Origin: Candidatus Frankia alpina
GTDB lineage: Bacteria > Actinomycetota > Actinomycetes > Frankiales > Frankiaceae
Direction of reading: 5' to 3'
NCBI RefSeq assembly: GCF_902806485.1
Contig: NZ_CADCWT010000021.1
Span: forward strand, 1 to 36,252
DNA length: 36,252 nt
Part shown: positions 21,632 to 30,349 of the stretch, piece after piece
Position numbering within the stretch: the first letter of the stretch is position 1
How the letters are laid out: every line of letters starts with the position of its first letter
Notes under the pieces: generated by a model
Told to the model about the DNA's origin: nothing
Seen by the model: only the letters and a program-made list of their open reading frames with translations
Database searches by the model: none
Made by a program: the position numbers and the translations under genes

Positions 21632-22129
21632 ATGTCCGACTATGCGAAGGCGCTCGGTGCTCGGCTGCGCGCGATACGCACCCAGCAGGGGCTCTCGCTT
21701 CATGGCGTCGAAGAGAAGTCGCACGGTCGGTGGAAAGCCGTCGTCGTCGGTTCCTATGAACGTGGGGACCGCGCCGTCACCGTGCAGCGTCTCTCGGAGC
21801 TCGCGGAGTTCTACGGCGTTCCGGTCGGGGAGCTTCTTCCCGAAGGTTCCACCGTCGCGCCGCTAGAGCAGTCTCCGCGGATCGTCCTCGACCTCGAGCG
21901 CCTTTCCCAGGTGCCCAAGGAGCAGGGCGGACCGCTCGCGCGGTACGCGGCAACCATTCAGAGCCAGCGCGGCGACTACAACGGCCGGGTTCTCTCCATC
22001 CGCTACGAGGACCTGCGTTCCCTCGCGGTGATCTACGACACCTCTCCCAGCAAGCTCACCGAGCAGCTCGTCTCGTGGGGCGTGCTGTCCCCCGAGCAGG
22101 CCGCGGACGCAACCGCCTCCGACGTCTGA
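21632..22129 (+). CDS. bldD: BldD, cyclic-di-GMP-responsive developmental regulator
   Basis: The only plus-strand gene. BldD is a master repressor of sporulation genes in Streptomyces, dimerised on DNA by tetrameric cyclic di-GMP. The 165-aa protein has an N-terminal helix-turn-helix (YAKALGARLRAIRTQQGLSL, then KAVVVGSYERGDRAVTVQRL). The C-terminal domain keeps the full c-di-GMP signature RGD-x8-RxxD: R113, G114, D115, then R124 and D127. The ATG at 21632 (MSDYAKALG) fits family N-termini better than a GTG four codons upstream; AGGAG lies 11 bases before it. The same neighbours (pyrR divergent, nusB convergent) occur in Streptomyces. This organism probably ties development to c-di-GMP in the same way. 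Confidence 0.96.
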   Translation: MSDYAKALGARLRAIRTQQGLSLHGVEEKSHGRWKAVVVGSYERGDRAVTVQRLSELAEFYGVPVGELLPEGSTVAPLEQSPRIVLDLERLSQVPKEQGGPLARYAATIQSQRGDYNGRVLSIRYEDLRSLAVIYDTSPSKLTEQLVSWGVLSPEQAADATASDV

Positions 22130-22330
22130 AGTCGAGTCTGACCGCGACACCGGTGCTTCACCGGCAGCGCATCAACCAGCACCACCCGCCAGATCAGCAA
22201 GTCCAGCGGTGCAGCACCATCAGCAGTCTCGTCCGTGGCACTAGCAACTTCATCTCGAGGTAATCGCGGGTCGGCATTCGGGGTCTTCGGCCGGCCGGAC
22301 GCACGTGGCACACAAGGCAGCCGGGGGTAC

Positions 22331-22363
22331 CCCGGTACGTCGCACTCGGGGCGACGTACCGGG
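22331..22363. terminator. Bidirectional terminator hairpin between bldD and nusB
   Basis: CCCGGTACGTCGC (22331-22343) and GCGACGTACCGGG (22351-22363) pair perfectly over 13 bases with a seven-base loop. It lies between two convergent genes, 201 bases past bldD and 35 past nusB, so it can serve both strands. A smaller CCGGTG/CACCGG hairpin lies nearer bldD (about 22149-22163). Confidence 0.75.
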
Positions 22364-22398
22364 CACGCCGATCGCGGCAGGCAGCGCGACCCGGTCAG

Positions 22399-22899
22399 TC
22401 AGGACTCCTGGCCCGGTCCCGCATCCGGCCCCGGCGGAGCCGGCCGACCCGCCACCGAGACCTCCTCCACCGCTGGGACCGCCGATTCGGCCGTCGCCGA
22501 CGCTGCCCCGGCGTCGACCAGACTGCCGAGCAGGCCGTTGACGAACGACGGTGACCGGTCGGTGGAGAGGTTCTTCGCCAGTTCCACCGCCTCGTCGATG
22601 ACGACCCGCGGCGGCACGTCTGGCCGCCACAGCAGCTCCAACACCGCGATCCGCAGAATGTTGCGATCGACCGGGGGCATGCGCTCCATCGTCCAGCCCT
22701 CGGCGTGCCGGCCGATCCAGTCGTTGATCTCCCGCCAATGTTCGACGACGCCCCTGACCAGCCCCTCGGCGTACTCCGAGACGGGTGGGTCGGCCTGGGC
22801 GCGCCGAGCGGTGAGGATCTCCAGGACGCCGACGCCGCGGACATCCGCCTCGAACAGGATGTCCAGAGCGCGCTTGCGGGCCTTGGACCTGGCGCTCAG
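22399..22899 (-). CDS. nusB: Transcription antitermination factor NusB, apparent CTG start
   Basis: NusB binds boxA RNA with NusE and supports antitermination on rRNA operons. The frame gives a full 166-aa Nus[21 protein letters not shown] at the start, then [58 protein letters not shown] and FVNGLLGSL. There is no ATG, GTG or TTG in frame before an ATG at 22689, which would remove the first 70 residues, including the conserved RNA-binding end. A CTG at 22899-22897 overlaps the efp stop as CTGA, copying the ATGA/GTGA couplings elsewhere here, with GGGTG just upstream. A CTG start is therefore most likely; a base error in the sequence is the alternative. The C-terminal 35 residues are a Pro/Ala/Gly-rich tail. 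Confidence 0.88.
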   Translation of the reverse strand: MSARSKARKRALDILFEADVRGVGVLEILTARRAQADPPVSEYAEGLVRGVVEHWREINDWIGRHAEGWTMERMPPVDRNILRIAVLELLWRPDVPPRVVIDEAVELAKNLSTDRSPSFVNGLLGSLVDAGAASATAESAVPAVEEVSVAGRPAPPGPDAGPGQES

Positions 22900-23459
22900 C
22901 TCGTCACCCGGCCAAGATAACGGCCGTCGCGGGTGTCGACCTTGACCTTCTCGCCGGTCGTGATGAACAGCGGCACGTTGATCGTCGCGCCCGTTTCCAG
23001 GGTCGCGGGCTTCGTGCCGCCGGTCGAGCGGTCGCCCTGCACACCCGGGTCGGTCTGGGCGATGGTGAGCTCGACGCTGGCGGGCAGCTCCACGTAGAGC
23101 GGGGCGCTGCCGTGCAGCGCGACGGTGGCGACGGTGTTCTCCAGCATGTAGTCGGCGGTCGTGCCGACGACGTCCGGCGGGATCGGGATCTGGTCGTAGG
23201 ACTCGCTGTCCATGAAGACGAACTCGGCGCCGTCCCGGTATAGGTAGGTCATCTCACGCCGGTCCACGGTCGCGACCTCGACCTTGATACCGGCGTTGAA
23301 GGTGCGGTCGACGACCTTCCCGGTGAGCACGTTCTTCAGGGTCGTGCGGACGAACGCCCCGCCCTTACCCGGCTTGACGTGCTGGAAGCCGACGACGTTC
23401 CACAACACCCCGTCGATGTCGAGCGTCATGCCGTTCTTCAGGTCGTTGCTGGTCGCCAC
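22896..23459 (-). CDS. efp: Elongation factor P
   Basis: Rescues ribosomes stalled at proline runs. At 187 aa it has exactly the usual length. The three beta-barrel domains are recognisable. The tip loop of domain I is [13 protein letters not shown], with Lys32 in the position that contacts the P-site tRNA. Later blocks are [20 protein letters not shown] and [21 protein letters not shown] near the end. The GTG start at 23459 follows GAGAAGG by six bases; the longer frame above lacks similarity. The stop overlaps nusB. No EpmA/EarP-type modification gene is seen here. Confidence 0.97.
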   Translation of the reverse strand: MATSNDLKNGMTLDIDGVLWNVVGFQHVKPGKGGAFVRTTLKNVLTGKVVDRTFNAGIKVEVATVDRREMTYLYRDGAEFVFMDSESYDQIPIPPDVVGTTADYMLENTVATVALHGSAPLYVELPASVELTIAQTDPGVQGDRSTGGTKPATLETGATINVPLFITTGEKVKVDTRDGRYLGRVTS

Positions 23460-23675
23460 TGCGCGCCTTCTCCGTTCGGTTACGTGCCTGCACGGCGGAT
23501 CATCGTCGTGCGCAAGCCTAGAGTCATCGGGCCGCACGCGCCGCGGCGACCCTCACCGGCCCTGACCGCTCGCCCGGGACCGGTGCCGGTCCCCGTGCGG
23601 CGGCGATCAGCCAGGCCGCGGACAAGTCTACCGAGCCCGGCGCCCACGACGTCCCGCGGCGGTGCGGCGGTGCGG

Positions 23676-24791
23676 TCAGGGTGCGTCGGGCAGCGACAGG
23701 CCGTCGGGAGCGACCGCCGTGAACGCGGCGATCAGCAGGCCGGCATTCGGATTGTCGAGGATGACGGTCTCGCCCTGGGCGGCGAGGCCGATGAAGCGCA
23801 GCCGCCGACCGCGGGACTTCTTGTCCACGCGCATCGTGTCGAGCAGCGCCGGCCACCGGTCACCGCGGTAGGCCACCGGCAGGCCGGTGCGGGTCAGCAG
23901 GTCGCGATGCCGGTCGGCGATGGCGTCGTCGAGGCCGGCGACGAGCCGGGACAGTTCCGCCGCGAACACCATGCCCACCGAGATCGCCGCGCCGTGCCGC
24001 CAGCTGAAGTTCTCGACCTTCTCGATCGCGTGGCCAAGGGTGTGGCCGTAGTTGAGGATCTCCCGGCGGCCGGCCTCGCGGGGGTCGCCGGAGACGACGT
24101 CGGCCTTGACTCGAATGGACCGTTCGATCAGCTCGGGCAGGTGCGCGGCGCCCGTGGGGTCGGCGTCGAGCAGGTCGAGGATGGTGGCATCGGCGATGAA
24201 CCCGGTCTTGACCACCTCGGCGAGCCCGGCGCGGACCTCCACGGCCGGCAGCGTGGACAGCGCGGCGAGGTCGCACAGCACCGTCAGCGGCTGGTGGAAC
24301 GCTCCGACGAGGTTCTTGCCCGCGTCGATGTCGATGCCGGTCTTACCGCCGACGGCCGCGTCGACCATCCCGAGCACGGTGGTCGGCACCTGCACGATGT
24401 CCACTCCGCGCAGCCAGCTCGCGGCGACGAACCCGGCCAGGTCGGTCACGGTGCCGCCGCCGAGACCAATGATCACGTCGTCGCGGGTGAAGCCGATCCG
24501 GCCGAGGACGTCCCAGCAGAAGCCGGCGATCCGCAGCTGCTTGGCCTCTTCGCCGTCGGGCACCTCGATCGCGTGCGCCTCGACCCCCGCACTCGCCCGC
24601 AGGTCCGCGACGACGGCGTCCGCGGTGGCCCGCAGCGCCGCCGGATGGATCACCGCGGCGCGGGTCCGCCCGGCGACCGTCTCCGCGAGATCGCCGAGCA
24701 GCCCCTCACCGAGCACCACGTCGTAGGCCCGCTCGCCGCCGGGATGGACCGGAATCCGCACGACGTTGGACACCTTCGCCTGCACACTCAC
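23676..24791 (-). CDS. aroB: 3-dehydroquinate synthase
   Basis: Second shikimate-pathway enzyme; turns DAHP into 3-dehydroquinate with NAD and zinc. The 371-aa protein has the NAD-binding GLGGGTVTDLAGFVAASWLR, the block VPTTVLGMVDAAVGGKTGID, and zinc ligands in EVVKTGF and NYGHTLGHAIE, with another His in WRHGAAISVGM. The GTG start at 24791 has GAGGA at a good distance; a second GTG two codons later is possible. It lies ten bases after aroK. A 216-bp gap to efp suggests efp may have its own promoter. Confidence 0.97.
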   Translation of the reverse strand: MSVQAKVSNVVRIPVHPGGERAYDVVLGEGLLGDLAETVAGRTRAAVIHPAALRATADAVVADLRASAGVEAHAIEVPDGEEAKQLRIAGFCWDVLGRIGFTRDDVIIGLGGGTVTDLAGFVAASWLRGVDIVQVPTTVLGMVDAAVGGKTGIDIDAGKNLVGAFHQPLTVLCDLAALSTLPAVEVRAGLAEVVKTGFIADATILDLLDADPTGAAHLPELIERSIRVKADVVSGDPREAGRREILNYGHTLGHAIEKVENFSWRHGAAISVGMVFAAELSRLVAGLDDAIADRHRDLLTRTGLPVAYRGDRWPALLDTMRVDKKSRGRRLRFIGLAAQGETVILDNPNAGLLIAAFTAVAPDGLSLPDAP

Positions 24792-24801
24792 CGTGGAATC
24801 C

Positions 24802-25371
24802 TCACTGCGCCGAATTCGTGACGGCCGACGACGCCGGCAGCGCGGGTAGCTCCGCCAGGGCGGCGGCGACCAGATCGGCGACCTCCTCCGGCTCGCGGCC
24901 GGCGGTGTCGACGATGACCGCCGCCACCTCCGCGTACAGCGACTGGCGGGCCTTGAGTAGGGCGGCGAACCGGGCGCGCGGCCCCTCGACGAGCAGCGGC
25001 CGATCGCGCGCGAGGCCGACGCGGCGCACCGCGTCGGACACGCCGACCTCCAAGTAGACAACCCGGTGACCGGCGAGCAGCGCCCTGGTGGCGGCGTCGA
25101 GCACCGCCCCGCCGCCCAGGGCGACGATCCCGCGGTGCTCGGCGAGCGCGGCGGCCACCGCCCGCGACTCCGCGGCCCGGAAGTACTCCTCGCCGAACTC
25201 GACGAAGATGTCGGCGACGCTGCGGCCGAGCTCCGTCTCCACGTCCGCGTCGGTGTCACGGAACTCGACACCCCACCGCTGCGCGAGCCGGGTTCCCACC
25301 GTCGTCTTGCCCGCGCCGGGCGCGCCGACCAGGACCGCACCCGGCCCGGCCGGCACCGCCTTCCCAACCAT
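24802..25371 (-). CDS. aroK: Shikimate kinase
   Basis: Phosphorylates shikimate at the 3-hydroxyl with ATP. The 189-aa protein has the P-loop GAPGAGKTT (16-24), the shikimate-binding FRDTDADVE (38-45), GGGAV (86-90), and RDRPLL in the lid (122-127). The ATG start at 25371 is close to the first strand. The last 15 residues are a non-conserved tail. It lies between aroC (30 bases upstream) and aroB, the standard actinobacterial order. Confidence 0.96.
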   Translation of the reverse strand: MVGKAVPAGPGAVLVGAPGAGKTTVGTRLAQRWGVEFRDTDADVETELGRSVADIFVEFGEEYFRAAESRAVAAALAEHRGIVALGGGAVLDAATRALLAGHRVVYLEVGVSDAVRRVGLARDRPLLVEGPRARFAALLKARQSLYAEVAAVIVDTAGREPEEVADLVAAALAELPALPASSAVTNSAQ

Positions 25372-25401
25372 GATCCTGTTACCTCGTCTGCAGTTCTCGC
25401 A

Positions 25402-26586
25402 TCAGCGAATCACCAGGGACTTCAGGTATCCCTCGCAGTTGCGCCGAGTCTCCTCCACGGAGTCGCCGCCGAACTTCTCCAGGGCCGCGTCGGCGAGCAC
25501 GAGCGCGACCATCGCCTCGGTGACGACGCCCGCGGCAGGCACCGCGCACACATCCGACCGCTGGTTGATCGCGACCGCGGCCTCGCCGGTGGTCACGTCC
25601 ACGGTGGACAGCCGCCGGGTAAGTGAGGAGATCGGCTTCATCGCCACGCGGACCCGCAGGGGCTCGCCGGTGGTCATGCCGCCCTCGATGCCGCCGGCCC
25701 GGTCGGTGGCGCGCCGCACGCGCCGGCCCGCGCCGCCGACCGGCTCGATCTCGTCGTGCGCCACCGAGCCACGCCGCCGCGCGGTGGTGAACCCGTCGCC
25801 GAACTCCACGCCCTTGATCGCCTGGATGCCCATGAGCTCCCCGGCAAGGCGCGCGTCGAGGCGGCGGTCGCCGTGCACGTAGCTGCCGAGACCCGGCGGG
25901 CAGCCGTAGGCCAGCACCTCGACGATGCCCCCGAGGGTGTCGGAGTCGGCCTGGGCCGCGTCGATCTCGGCGACCATCCGCACGCTGGTCGCCTGATCGG
26001 CGCAGCGGACCGGGTCGGCGTCGACCGCCGCAAGCGAGGTGGGCGCGGGCAGGCCCGGCGGAACCTCGGCCGCGCCGATCGCGACGACGTGGGACACGAT
26101 CTCGATGCCGTACGCCTGGCGCAGCAGCGCCTTGGCCGCGGTGCCGAGCGCGACTCTCGCGGCCGTCTCACGGGCACTGGCCCGCTCCAGCACCGGGCGC
26201 GCGTCGTCGAAGCCGTACTTCTGCATGCCGGCGAGGTCGGCGTGGCCGGGCCGGGGCCGGGTGAGCGGGGCGTTGCGGCCCAGGCCCGCGAGCGCGGCCG
26301 GGTCGACCGGGTCGGGCGACATAACCCGTTCCCACTTCGGCCACTCGCTGTTACGGATGACAACACTGATCGGACCGCCGAGCGAGACGCCGTGGCGCAG
26401 GCCGCCGAGCAGCTCGACCACGTCGCGCTCGAAGCTCATCCGCGCCCCACGGCCGTGCCCGAGGCGCCGACGGGTGAGCTCCGCGGCGATGTCGTCACTG
26501 GTCACGCGAATACCCGCCGGCAGCCCCTCGACCGTGGCCACCAGGGCGGGACCGTGCGACTCCCCGGCAGTCAACCAACGCACCAT
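25402..26586 (-). CDS. aroC: Chorismate synthase
   Basis: Converts EPSP to chorismate using reduced FMN as cofactor. The 394-aa protein opens [29 protein letters not shown] sequence, typical of the family. It contains [45 protein letters not shown] and the C-terminal [20 protein letters not shown]. The ATG at 26586 is followed directly by the conserved WLTAGESHG. There is no strong ribosome-binding site: GAAAG is the best. A TAGAT just before the ATG leaves a near-leaderless transcript possible. aroA (EPSP synthase) is not in this window. Confidence 0.97.
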   Translation of the reverse strand: MVRWLTAGESHGPALVATVEGLPAGIRVTSDDIAAELTRRRLGHGRGARMSFERDVVELLGGLRHGVSLGGPISVVIRNSEWPKWERVMSPDPVDPAALAGLGRNAPLTRPRPGHADLAGMQKYGFDDARPVLERASARETAARVALGTAAKALLRQAYGIEIVSHVVAIGAAEVPPGLPAPTSLAAVDADPVRCADQATSVRMVAEIDAAQADSDTLGGIVEVLAYGCPPGLGSYVHGDRRLDARLAGELMGIQAIKGVEFGDGFTTARRRGSVAHDEIEPVGGAGRRVRRATDRAGGIEGGMTTGEPLRVRVAMKPISSLTRRLSTVDVTTGEAAVAINQRSDVCAVPAAGVVTEAMVALVLADAALEKFGGDSVEETRRNCEGYLKSLVIR

Positions 26587-26716
26587 GCCATCTAGTCTTT
26601 CACGAGTACCCGATGTTGCACCTCGCACCGGGAGCATGCTCACGTCGGCCGCCACCGAGGCCGACCTGTGCTGACACTCCCGGCCCCCCGCGGCGGGCCG
26701 AACCACCAGCCGCCGG

Positions 26717-27373
26717 TCAACCGCCCCCGACCAGGACGGCGAACAGGGCTCCGGCCAGCAGGAACGGCCCATACGCGAGGTGGTCGTGCCAGCCGACCCG
26801 GCGGGCGGCGAGCAACGCGAGCGCCCCCACCCCGCCGAGGACCATTCCGGCGAACATCCCGAACACCACACTCGGCCAGCTCAGCCAGCCCAGCGCCCCG
26901 CCGAGCAGACCGACGAGCTTGAGGTCGCCCCGGCCGAGGCCGGAGCCCGGCAGCCGGTGCAGCGTCAGGAAGACCAACCAGCAGGCGGCGCCGGCGAGCA
27001 CGGCCCGCAGCAGGCGGCCCGGCGCGTCGTCGACCAGCGCGGCGGCCCCGAACAACGCGACCAGCGCCGGGTAGGCCGGCAGCACCAGATGGTCGGGCAG
27101 CCGGTGCACCCGCACATCAATCGCAGCCAGCCACACTCCAACCACACTGAGGTACAGATAGGCCGGTAACCAGCCAGGATGGCGGTACAGGGCGATGGTC
27201 ACCGCGGCCACCACCGCCGCCGTCCCGATCCCCAGGGCCGCCGCCCCGGGGGCGGCGCGGCGCGGCTCGCCGCCGTCGGGCGGGGGCACCCCGGCCACGA
27301 CCCGGTGCCCGACCGGCACCCCGATCACGAGCGCCACCAGCGCGATCAGCACGCTGAGCCCGATCTCGCCCAC
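26717..27373 (-). CDS. Type IV prepilin peptidase (A24 family), without methylase domain
   Basis: A predicted multi-pass membrane aspartic protease that trims prepilin-like leader peptides. From the GTG at 27373 the product is 218 aa with about six or seven hydrophobic segments. Both catalytic aspartates are present in their motifs: [14 protein letters not shown] (D86) and [15 protein letters not shown] (D150). The N-terminal zinc/methyltransferase domain of PilD is absent, as in many actinobacterial forms. An upstream in-frame GTG at 27418 would overlap aroE by about 20 bases and is the other possible start. Prepilin peptidase genes near aroE and mltG are common in actinobacteria. I see no pilin or secretion genes beside it, so its substrates are unknown. 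Confidence 0.88.
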   Translation of the reverse strand: MGEIGLSVLIALVALVIGVPVGHRVVAGVPPPDGGEPRRAAPGAAALGIGTAAVVAAVTIALYRHPGWLPAYLYLSVVGVWLAAIDVRVHRLPDHLVLPAYPALVALFGAAALVDDAPGRLLRAVLAGAACWLVFLTLHRLPGSGLGRGDLKLVGLLGGALGWLSWPSVVFGMFAGMVLGGVGALALLAARRVGWHDHLAYGPFLLAGALFAVLVGGG

Positions 27374-27395
27374 CGCTAGGCCTGTCTTCCGAACA

Positions 27396-28367
27396 TCACC
27401 CGCCGGCCAGGCCGACACGGTTGGGGTCGGAGCCGACGGCGACATGCGCACTCGTGCGTTCATCGAGGGCGGCCTGGCCGGCGGCCAGGAGAACCCCGGC
27501 GGGAACGCGACGGCCGGTGAAGTGCTCGACCTGCCCGACGGCCTGCGCGGCAAGGATCTCCAGGCCGCTGACGACGCGAGCGCCGGCTCGATATGCGGCG
27601 GCGGCGAGCGCGGTCGGCCACGGGTGGTAGAGCAGCTCGACGAGCTGGCTGGACCCCGGCCAGCGGCGGGTCGCGAGGGGGTCGGTCGTGCCGGCCGGGG
27701 TGGTGGCGATGACGAGATCCGGTCCGGGGGGCAGACCGGTGGCCAGCAGCTCCCAGGGCAGCGCCGTCACTTCGATGCCGAGGCGGGCGCCGATCCGGGC
27801 CACCTCCGCGATCGCCTCGGGACGGCGGGCGACCACGGCGACGTGCGGGCAGCCGGCGGCGGCAACGGCGGCGACGGCGGCGCGGGCGGTGCCGCCGGCG
27901 CCGAGGATGAGCGGCTGTCCGGGTACCGCACCGCGCATGACCCGGCGCAGGGCGACGCCGATGCCCACGATGTCGGTGTTGTAGCCGTGCAGCCGGCCGG
28001 CCTCGCCGACGACGACGGTGTTGACCGCTCCGATCGCCGCGGCCGTCGGGTCAACCTCGTCGAGCAGGTCCAGGGCGACCGTCTTGAGCGGCATGGTCAG
28101 GGACAGACCGACCCAGCCCGGGTCGGACCGGACCCGGTCCAGCATCGCCGGCAGGTCGGGCGTGTCGCAGTGGATGGCCGTGTAGGTGACGGCGAGGCCG
28201 AGCTTCGCGTACGCGGCCGCGTGCAGCACGGGCGAGAGCGAATGGTCCACCGGGGCGCCGAGCACCGCGGCGCGGGCCGGATGCGCGGGCGTCGCCGCGG
28301 CGGCGACGGTCGCCGGCCGCTGCGGCTCCGGCCGCGCACCCACGCCGCCCAGTTGGGTCTCCCGCAC
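27396..28367 (-). CDS. aroE: Shikimate dehydrogenase
   Basis: Reduces 3-dehydroshikimate to shikimate with NADPH. The 323-aa protein has the substrate block GAPVDHSLSPVLHAAAYAKL, SLTMPLKTVAL with the catalytic Lys, GAVNTVV, GYNTDIVG with the catalytic Asp, and the dinucleotide loop GAGGTARAA. Family members usually read NVTxPxK where this has SLTMPLK. The start is the second of two adjacent GTG codons (28367), since GGGAGG then lies seven bases upstream; the first GTG (28370) is possible. It sits just after mltG and before the prepilin peptidase gene. Confidence 0.93.
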   Translation of the reverse strand: MRETQLGGVGARPEPQRPATVAAAATPAHPARAAVLGAPVDHSLSPVLHAAAYAKLGLAVTYTAIHCDTPDLPAMLDRVRSDPGWVGLSLTMPLKTVALDLLDEVDPTAAAIGAVNTVVVGEAGRLHGYNTDIVGIGVALRRVMRGAVPGQPLILGAGGTARAAVAAVAAAGCPHVAVVARRPEAIAEVARIGARLGIEVTALPWELLATGLPPGPDLVIATTPAGTTDPLATRRWPGSSQLVELLYHPWPTALAAAAYRAGARVVSGLEILAAQAVGQVEHFTGRRVPAGVLLAAGQAALDERTSAHVAVGSDPNRVGLAGG

Positions 28368-28402
28368 CACGTGGCCTCCCACCGGGTCCAAGGGGCTGCC
28401 GT

Positions 28403-29812
28403 CTACTCCTTGCCACCCTCGGCGAGGTAGTGCGCCCGCAGCGCGGCCCACTCCTCGCTGGTCGCGGCGAAGCGCGTCACCTTGCTCTGGGGCATGGACA
28501 CGAAATACAACCATGACCCGTCGGCAGGTTCCAGGGCGGATTTCAGCGCCCAGATCCCCGGGTTGGAGATCGCACCCGGCGGCAGACCGGCCACCGCCCG
28601 CGTGTTGTACGGGTTGGCCTTGTTGAGCTGGTCCCTTGTCAGCGGGCCTTCGTACTCGTCCTCGGCGTAGCGGGTGGTGGAGTCCATGTCGAGGCGGCGG
28701 AAGCGCCCGGTGGTGTCGTGCAGCCGGTTGTAGATCACGCGGGCGACCTGCGGCCCCTCGCTGGCGTTCGCGACCTCCTTCTCGACTATCGAGGCGATGG
28801 TCACGATCTCGGCCGGCTTGACCCCGATCGCGGCGGCCTTGGTCTCCAGGCCGATCGACGCCGTCTCCTTCTTGAAGCGGGTGACGAAGGAGGTCAACAA
28901 CTGGACCGGAGTGGACCCGGGGTCCAGGTCGTAGGTCGACGGGAACAGGTAGCCCTCCAGGGTCGGCGCGTAGGACGGCACGCCGAGCTGGGCGGGGGAA
29001 CGGGCAATCGCCTCCAGCTCGCTCAACGGCGTGCCGAGCCGCTCGTGCAGGCCCTGGAGCACCTGGCGGACGGTCATGCCCTCCTTGATGACGAACTTGA
29101 ACGGCGCGGAGGACGCCGGATCGAGCAATGCGGCGAGGGCCGCCTCGGCGCTCATCCGGCTGCGCAGCCGGTAGGTGCCCGGCTGGATGCCCAGCGACTT
29201 GGGGTTGGCGGACGCGGCCTTGGCGAACGCCGAGACGGACGCGGTCACGTCCGCGTCCTGCAGCTCCACGGCTATCTGGCGGGCGGTGGCGCCGTCGGGA
29301 ACCTGGACCACCGCGATGCCCTCGCCCATGCCGGGGTAGTCGGCGCTGGTGGAGCCGCCGCCGGAGACCCGGCCGATGACCTTGCCGATTCCGAAGATGC
29401 CGACGCCGACCAGGACGGCGACGAGGAGGAGGACGGCGATCAGCTTCGGCAGCGCCCGGCCGCGGCGTTCCTCGCCGTCGCCGTCGTCGTCCCAGCCGTC
29501 GTCCCAGTCCTCGGCGTCGTCCCGCGGCTCGTGGCCGCCGGCGCCGCGGTGGTCCCGCCGACGGTCGCCGACGCGCCGGTCACCGCGGGAGTCGACCCTG
29601 GGGTCGCGGGCGTGCGGGTCGTCGGCGTACCCCTCGGGGGGATATCCGTCCTCGTGATACCCATCCTCGGGATACCCGTCGGGATGCCGGCCGTCGGGGC
29701 CCCGATCGGCCTGGCGGCGGTCGACGGCTCGGCGGTCGGCGTGTCCAGAGGAGCGGCGGCCACGGCGATAGGGATCCTCGCCGAGCATCTCGTCGAGGTT
29801 GCCGCCCGTCAC
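28403..29812 (-). CDS. mltG: Endolytic murein transglycosylase MltG
   Basis: Cleaves nascent peptidoglycan strands at the membrane and is thought to set glycan length. The 469-aa protein has a long charged cytoplasmic N-terminus (1-120) with tyrosine repeats such as PDGYPEDGYHEDGYPPEGY. One membrane segment follows (about 122-147), then a LysM-like region (about 168-235) and the YceG catalytic domain. The catalytic Glu is E344 in IASIVEKEVAN; RLDMDSTTRY and NPYNTRAVAGLPPGAISNPG are typical. The GTG start overlaps the ruvX stop as GTGA. The acidic and Tyr-rich tail might be a phosphorylation or scaffold segment; that is inference. Confidence 0.95.
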   Translation of the reverse strand: MTGGNLDEMLGEDPYRRGRRSSGHADRRAVDRRQADRGPDGRHPDGYPEDGYHEDGYPPEGYADDPHARDPRVDSRGDRRVGDRRRDHRGAGGHEPRDDAEDWDDGWDDDGDGEERRGRALPKLIAVLLLVAVLVGVGIFGIGKVIGRVSGGGSTSADYPGMGEGIAVVQVPDGATARQIAVELQDADVTASVSAFAKAASANPKSLGIQPGTYRLRSRMSAEAALAALLDPASSAPFKFVIKEGMTVRQVLQGLHERLGTPLSELEAIARSPAQLGVPSYAPTLEGYLFPSTYDLDPGSTPVQLLTSFVTRFKKETASIGLETKAAAIGVKPAEIVTIASIVEKEVANASEGPQVARVIYNRLHDTTGRFRRLDMDSTTRYAEDEYEGPLTRDQLNKANPYNTRAVAGLPPGAISNPGIWALKSALEPADGSWLYFVSMPQSKVTRFAATSEEWAALRAHYLAEGGKE

Positions 29813-30333
29813 CTCGAGTCCCGGGGGAAGGCCTCCGTGGACCCGGGCACGCCGGGCATGCCGCCACGCCGACGGCGGCTGTCCAGGTCGTGCTGCAGGA
29901 TCTGCACGGCTGCCTCCTGATCCACGAGACTGCGGCGGGCGCGGGAACGAACGCCACGCTCGGCCATTCTGCGATGAGCCGCAACCGTGGTGAGCCGCTC
30001 GTCCACAAACCGCACGGGGACAGGGGCGACCCGCTCGGCGAGTACCTCGACGTACCGCCGGACCACCCGGACCGCCTGGCCCTCCTGCCCGGACATTTGC
30101 CTGGGCAGGCCCACCACGACCTCTACAGCCTGCCTGTCACGGACGATCTGGACAAGCTGCTCGATGTCCGCATTATGGCGCTTGTCCCTGGCGAGGGTCG
30201 TGACGGGCACCGCGAGGACCCCGCCGGGGTCGCTGGCCGCGACCCCGACCCGCACGGAGCCGACATCGACTCCGATGCGCACCCCCGGCCGGATGTCCGG
30301 CTCCTGCCCGCAACCACCCACCGGACCGCTCAC
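29809..30333 (-). CDS. ruvX: RuvX/YqgF-family nuclease (pre-16S rRNA processing / Holliday junction resolvase-like)
   Basis: YqgF proteins have an RNase H fold and trim the 5' end of 16S rRNA in E. coli; a resolvase role was proposed from structure. The product, 174 aa, contains the first catalytic Asp in RIGVDVGSVRVGVAASD, then VVGLPRQMSGQEG, and the second acidic site in VRFVDERLTTVAA with a later Asp in SLVDQEAAVQIL. The C-terminal 25 residues are a loose extension. The GTG start at 30333 follows the alaS stop by 16 bases, with GGCGGA upstream; a later GTG nearer VRIGVDVG is possible. alaS-ruvX-mltG-aroE is a widely conserved order. Confidence 0.93.
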   Translation of the reverse strand: MSGPVGGCGQEPDIRPGVRIGVDVGSVRVGVAASDPGGVLAVPVTTLARDKRHNADIEQLVQIVRDRQAVEVVVGLPRQMSGQEGQAVRVVRRYVEVLAERVAPVPVRFVDERLTTVAAHRRMAERGVRSRARRSLVDQEAAVQILQHDLDSRRRRGGMPGVPGSTEAFPRDSR

Positions 30334-30349
30334 CGGGTCCGCCGGCCGT

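Noticed and set aside
22399..22689. A short NusB starting at the ATG at 22689
   Set aside because: It would lack 70 conserved residues that are perfectly encoded upstream in the same frame; the CTG start explains the data better.
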